From: CAYMND01 sp964465065
Lineage (GTDB): Bacteria > Acidobacteriota > Aminicenantia > UBA2199
Direction: 5' to 3'
Assembly: GCA_964465065.1 (NCBI GenBank)
Contig: CAYXHZ010000095.1
Coordinates: 1-8,765, forward strand
Length of the DNA stretch: 8,765 nt
The notes below the pieces were generated by a model. The model ran no database searches, had not been told where the DNA came from, and saw only the letters and a program-made list of their open reading frames with translations. Below are positions 6,388 to 8,765 of the stretch, one piece after another; position 1 is the stretch's first letter, and each line of letters begins with the position of its first letter. Made by a program: the position numbers and the translations under genes.

Positions 6388-7389
6388 TTACCTATTCTGA
6401 TCCATATATTCCTTCAGCGATTGTAAAGGTTCAAATTGAGGCTCGTTTTTATCCCAAGTGTAGTACGAAACATAGGGTATAAGTTTAGTTTTTTCTTCAA
6501 TCAAATCCAAAGATGAGATGGGAAAAGAACTTAAATCTTTCTTTAGTTTATCTTCAGAGTTCTTATCAATTACAAGAATGATGTCAATTATTATTTTTTC
6601 AGGACTTGTTGTACTCTTGAATCCCATAACCTGATACCACTTGCTTTTTTGACGAACCATTAAAGCTAGAGTGACCCCATAGATATAAACTTGTTTGAAC
6701 GACGAACTATGATAATTACCTGGACGTTTCAATTCCCAAATAGCCGGATGAACTCCTTTCCCATGACCTCTTCTAGCTAAAATATCAAGATGCCCTCCAG
6801 TTCTTATTCCTATAGCATCTTTTGGTAATCCTTTATTTGCGCCGATAGGAATCGGGAACTGAAACGGCAAGCCTCCAAGCAGAACTGGTTGACAATTATT
6901 GTATATACCTGTTGATTCATTTGTCATGTTTCTAAACATAAAAGCTTGTAGACGATTTTCATAATCACCAGTATCATCATTTTTCATTTCTTTATTATCA
7001 AAAAAGCTACGAAATGCTCTGGCTTCTTCACTCACCCAATTAAATCTTCTTTTTATAAGGGCAGTATTCTTAAATTTCTCATTCTTTTCTGCTTGTCTTT
7101 TGTCAATTATCACTTCTAACTTTTCACCAATCACTAGAGAAGCTACATCAACTCCACAATATCTGAGGGATAATTTGGGGTTTTTCTTTTTAGCACCAGT
7201 ATATGGAGTAAAAATCTGCAACGCTCCCCATTGATGAAATCCCCTGTCCTTGCGAGGTGCTTGTTTCATTCCACAAATTTTCTTTTCTGCTTCCTCAAGA
7301 TTTTCAATCCACTCTGACAATTTATTACCATACTCACTTTCATGTTCTTTCCAGACTTTTTTAACAGCATCATAAAGATTTTCACTCAT
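6388..7389 (-). CDS. PD-(D/E)XK nuclease, RecB-like motifs, AT-rich
   Basis: The 333-residue protein carries a PD-(D/E)XK catalytic arrangement: D202 in GGHLDIL, then E219 and K221 in IWELKRPG, then Q233 and Y237 in QVYIY, the Q-x3-Y pattern of RecB-type nucleases. Such enzymes cut DNA with Mg2+. Residues 1-170 are charged and mostly unrecognised, with a conserved-looking FHQWGALQIF (51-60) and GGLPFQFPIPIG (172-183) ahead of the core. No membrane segment is present. The ATG overlaps the helicase stop as ATGA, with AGGAG 6 nt upstream, so it should be made together with the helicase. Base composition is quite unlike the neighbours (14 G+C in 60 at 6541-6600), which points to separate acquisition. 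The nuclease call rests on motif order and spacing; specificity and whether it needs the helicase are unknown. Confidence 0.82.
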   Translation of the reverse strand: MSENLYDAVKKVWKEHESEYGNKLSEWIENLEEAEKKICGMKQAPRKDRGFHQWGALQIFTPYTGAKKKNPKLSLRYCGVDVASLVIGEKLEVIIDKRQAEKNEKFKNTALIKRRFNWVSEEARAFRSFFDNKEMKNDDTGDYENRLQAFMFRNMTNESTGIYNNCQPVLLGGLPFQFPIPIGANKGLPKDAIGIRTGGHLDILARRGHGKGVHPAIWELKRPGNYHSSSFKQVYIYGVTLALMVRQKSKWYQVMGFKSTTSPEKIIIDIILVIDKNSEDKLKKDLSSFPISSLDLIEEKTKLIPYVSYYTWDKNEPQFEPLQSLKEYMDQNR

Positions 7390-7400
7390 TTTTTTCTCCT
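7386..7400 (-). promoter_or_regulatory. ATGA stop/start overlap with ribosome site for the nuclease
   Basis: On the minus strand AGGAG (complement of 7396-7400) is followed by six A residues and ATGA, where the helicase TGA (7386-7388) shares bases with the nuclease ATG (7387-7389). The ribosome site therefore lies inside the last codons of the helicase gene, a classic layout for translational coupling. Confidence 0.85.
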
Positions 7401-8765
7401 GTTATCAAATTTCCCCTCCTCATCTTCCACTTCAATGACCGTCAACAGATGCTTGGCCCGCGAATGGGCCACATAGCGGTTTGCCGCCTCGCGGCTTTTC
7501 CCGGAACCCTGCCCTTCGATGATGCAGACGGCATCGGCCTCCAGCCCCTTGAAGCGCCCCCAAGTGGTCAGCAGGACGCCCCGATCCCCCCGCCAATCAT
7601 CCAGGCTCCGGGTCAGGGGCACGGTCTGGAAGTCCTGCGGCCAGCAGGACTCGGTATTGGACGGCGCCAGCACCGCCGCCTGGGAGGTTTTCAATCCCCC
7701 CTCCTTCGGCATGCACCACAACCGAACCTGCTTTCCGGCCTCGGCGAAGGCTTCCTTCAAATTCTTCTTCCGGATCAACCGGGGTTTGTCCCCTTCCGGA
7801 GAGCTGCTCTTCACCGGAATCTCCTGTTTGACGATGTCGGCGCAATGTCCGGCGATGCTCACCGTGTTGCGGCAGTTGACCGGCAGGCAGAAGGGCTCTC
7901 CAAGTTCCACGGGGATGGCCGTGTCCTCGACGAACAGGGCCTGATGGGGATCGTAGAACACGTAATAGGCGCCCTTGTCGGCGGGACAGCGAAAGACATC
8001 CTCCAGGCTGGCCCACCACAGTTCGCGGAAATCCTGCCCCTCATCCACCACCAGGGCGTCGAACTTGCGCTCGTCCGGCAGGCGTTCACAGGCCTGTATC
8101 AGGAATTCCGGCGCCTGTTCGTTCCAGAATTCCCGGTTGCCGGCCATATTCTCGGTGGAAAATGGCAACTCCGTCTCCTCGCACAGTTTGGTGATCAGTC
8201 CGTGGTAGGTCTCCACCGTCAGGTTTTCTTTACAGTGTTCGGAGGCGATCTCCTCGATCCATTCCTTGAGCATCCGGTTGAAGCATAGAAACAGGGTTCG
8301 TAACCCCTTGCCGGCCAGTTCCTGGGCCTTGGCCAGGGCCAGCAGGGTCTTGCCTGAACCGGCCACGCCGCAGATGGCGGCCAGCCGATGACGGGCCAGC
8401 ATGCCCAGCACCATCTCCTGGTCTTCGGTCAGGCGTTTCAACTGTTCCTCCTGCCGCTCGATCCGCTTCCACAGTACGGAGTGCACCCGGTATTCGGGCA
8501 GCAGGGCAGACCGGATGAGCTGCAGTTGTTGTATGGTCAGCTCGGGATGTGGGTAACGCTGAAAACTCTTGAAAATGCGCTCGATCTGCCGGTCGATCCG
8601 CTGCAGGCAGTCGGCATCGAGGATCAGTTCGGCTTCCAGACCCGGCGGCACTGGACCCGAGAAGCGCCCGTCGGGAAAGGCCACCGCGTAGCCGTAGGTG
8701 AACGGCAGCTGTTCGGAACTTTTGAACTGCTTGCGGATCAGCCCGAGGATACGGTGCATGTTGCC
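7386..8765 (-). CDS. SF1 (UvrD/Rep-like) helicase, probably NERD-type, 5' end outside window
   Basis: Translation remains open at the window edge: two in-frame codons precede the ATG at 8759, so the gene most likely starts further right. Numbering from that Met, SF1 motifs are complete: Q-motif LTEDQ (110-114), Walker A GVAGSGKT (131-138), motif II VVDEGQDF (237-244), motif III YDPHQALF (269-276), motif IV-like LPVNCRNT (292-299), motif V TTWGRFKGLEAD (398-409) and motif VI YVAHSRAKHLL (429-439). The leading part, with PFTYGYAVAFPDG (19-31), resembles the linker between a NERD nuclease-related domain and the helicase in NERD-helicase proteins, so a NERD domain is expected just beyond 8765. 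The core is compact, without large 1B/2B insertions. The family unwinds or translocates on DNA in an ATP-dependent way. It is first of the visible right-block genes and is coupled to a nuclease and a metallo-nuclease. The final 18 residues are charged and more AT-rich. Confidence 0.92.
   Translation of the reverse strand, partial: GNMHRILGLIRKQFKSSEQLPFTYGYAVAFPDGRFSGPVPPGLEAELILDADCLQRIDRQIERIFKSFQRYPHPELTIQQLQLIRSALLPEYRVHSVLWKRIERQEEQLKRLTEDQEMVLGMLARHRLAAICGVAGSGKTLLALAKAQELAGKGLRTLFLCFNRMLKEWIEEIASEHCKENLTVETYHGLITKLCEETELPFSTENMAGNREFWNEQAPEFLIQACERLPDERKFDALVVDEGQDFRELWWASLEDVFRCPADKGAYYVFYDPHQALFVEDTAIPVELGEPFCLPVNCRNTVSIAGHCADIVKQEIPVKSSSPEGDKPRLIRKKNLKEAFAEAGKQVRLWCMPKEGGLKTSQAAVLAPSNTESCWPQDFQTVPLTRSLDDWRGDRGVLLTTWGRFKGLEADAVCIIEGQGSGKSREAANRYVAHSRAKHLLTVIEVEDEEGKFDNRRKK

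Noticed and set aside
7449..8288. 279-codon open frame on the plus strand inside the helicase gene
   Set aside because: It is antisense to a helicase with complete SF1 motifs; its translation is low-complexity with no recognisable domain, as expected for the opposite strand of GC-rich coding DNA.
1..8765. CRISPR array, tRNA, rRNA, insertion sequence or attachment site
   Set aside because: I saw no regularly spaced repeats, no tRNA-like cloverleaf, no transposase and no terminal inverted or long direct repeats, including at the edges of the AT-rich gene.

Overview
The window comes from a bacterium with a mostly GC-rich chromosome, good Shine-Dalgarno sites and tightly packed genes. The sampled helicase stretch 7681-7740 is 36 of 60 G+C. 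Nothing in it (no rRNA, tRNA or diagnostic housekeeping gene) fixes the species. The protein mix (NERD-type SF1 helicase, beta-CASP metallo-beta-lactamase, WYL regulator, GYF_2 membrane protein) is typical of accessory or defence-island DNA in environmental Gram-negative bacteria such as Desulfobacterota-like lineages. That placement is a guess.

Left block (105-4090, all on the minus strand, read right to left). A small four-helix membrane protein (4090-3596) is followed by a WYL-domain transcriptional regulator (about 3502-2486), a 555-residue AAA+ ATPase with an undescribed N-terminal half (2431-764), and a GYF_2 (DUF4339) protein with four membrane helices (671-105). A perfect 9-bp inverted repeat lies just before the WYL gene and a smaller one covers the AAA start codon. 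Both could be regulatory.

Middle. The 161-bp gap 4091-4251 is divergent and must hold the leftward promoter of the left block and the rightward promoter of a 272-residue gene (4252-5070). That protein faintly resembles PGN_0703-like PD-(D/E)XK proteins but appears to lack the catalytic residues. It runs tail-to-tail into the right block with a 10-bp overlap of the two coding ends.

Right block (5061-8765, minus strand, read right to left). Three genes are packed with almost no spacing: a NERD-type SF1 helicase whose N-terminus lies beyond the window, a PD-(D/E)XK nuclease with RecB-like D, E-x-K and Q-x3-Y residues, and a complete RNase J/CPSF-like beta-CASP metallo-beta-lactamase nuclease starting at TTG. 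Helicase and nuclease overlap by ATGA, and the nuclease and metallo-nuclease genes are 4 nt apart. The nuclease gene alone is strikingly AT-rich (14 of 60 G+C at 6541-6600), so it looks like a recently exchanged part in an otherwise native operon.

The most attractive reading is a three-enzyme helicase/DNase/beta-CASP-nuclease module, possibly antiviral, beside a WYL-AAA-membrane protein cluster. I do not recognise the combination as a named defence system. The joint function is inference; the individual domain calls (helicase, metallo-nuclease, WYL, AAA+, GYF_2) are well supported by motifs.
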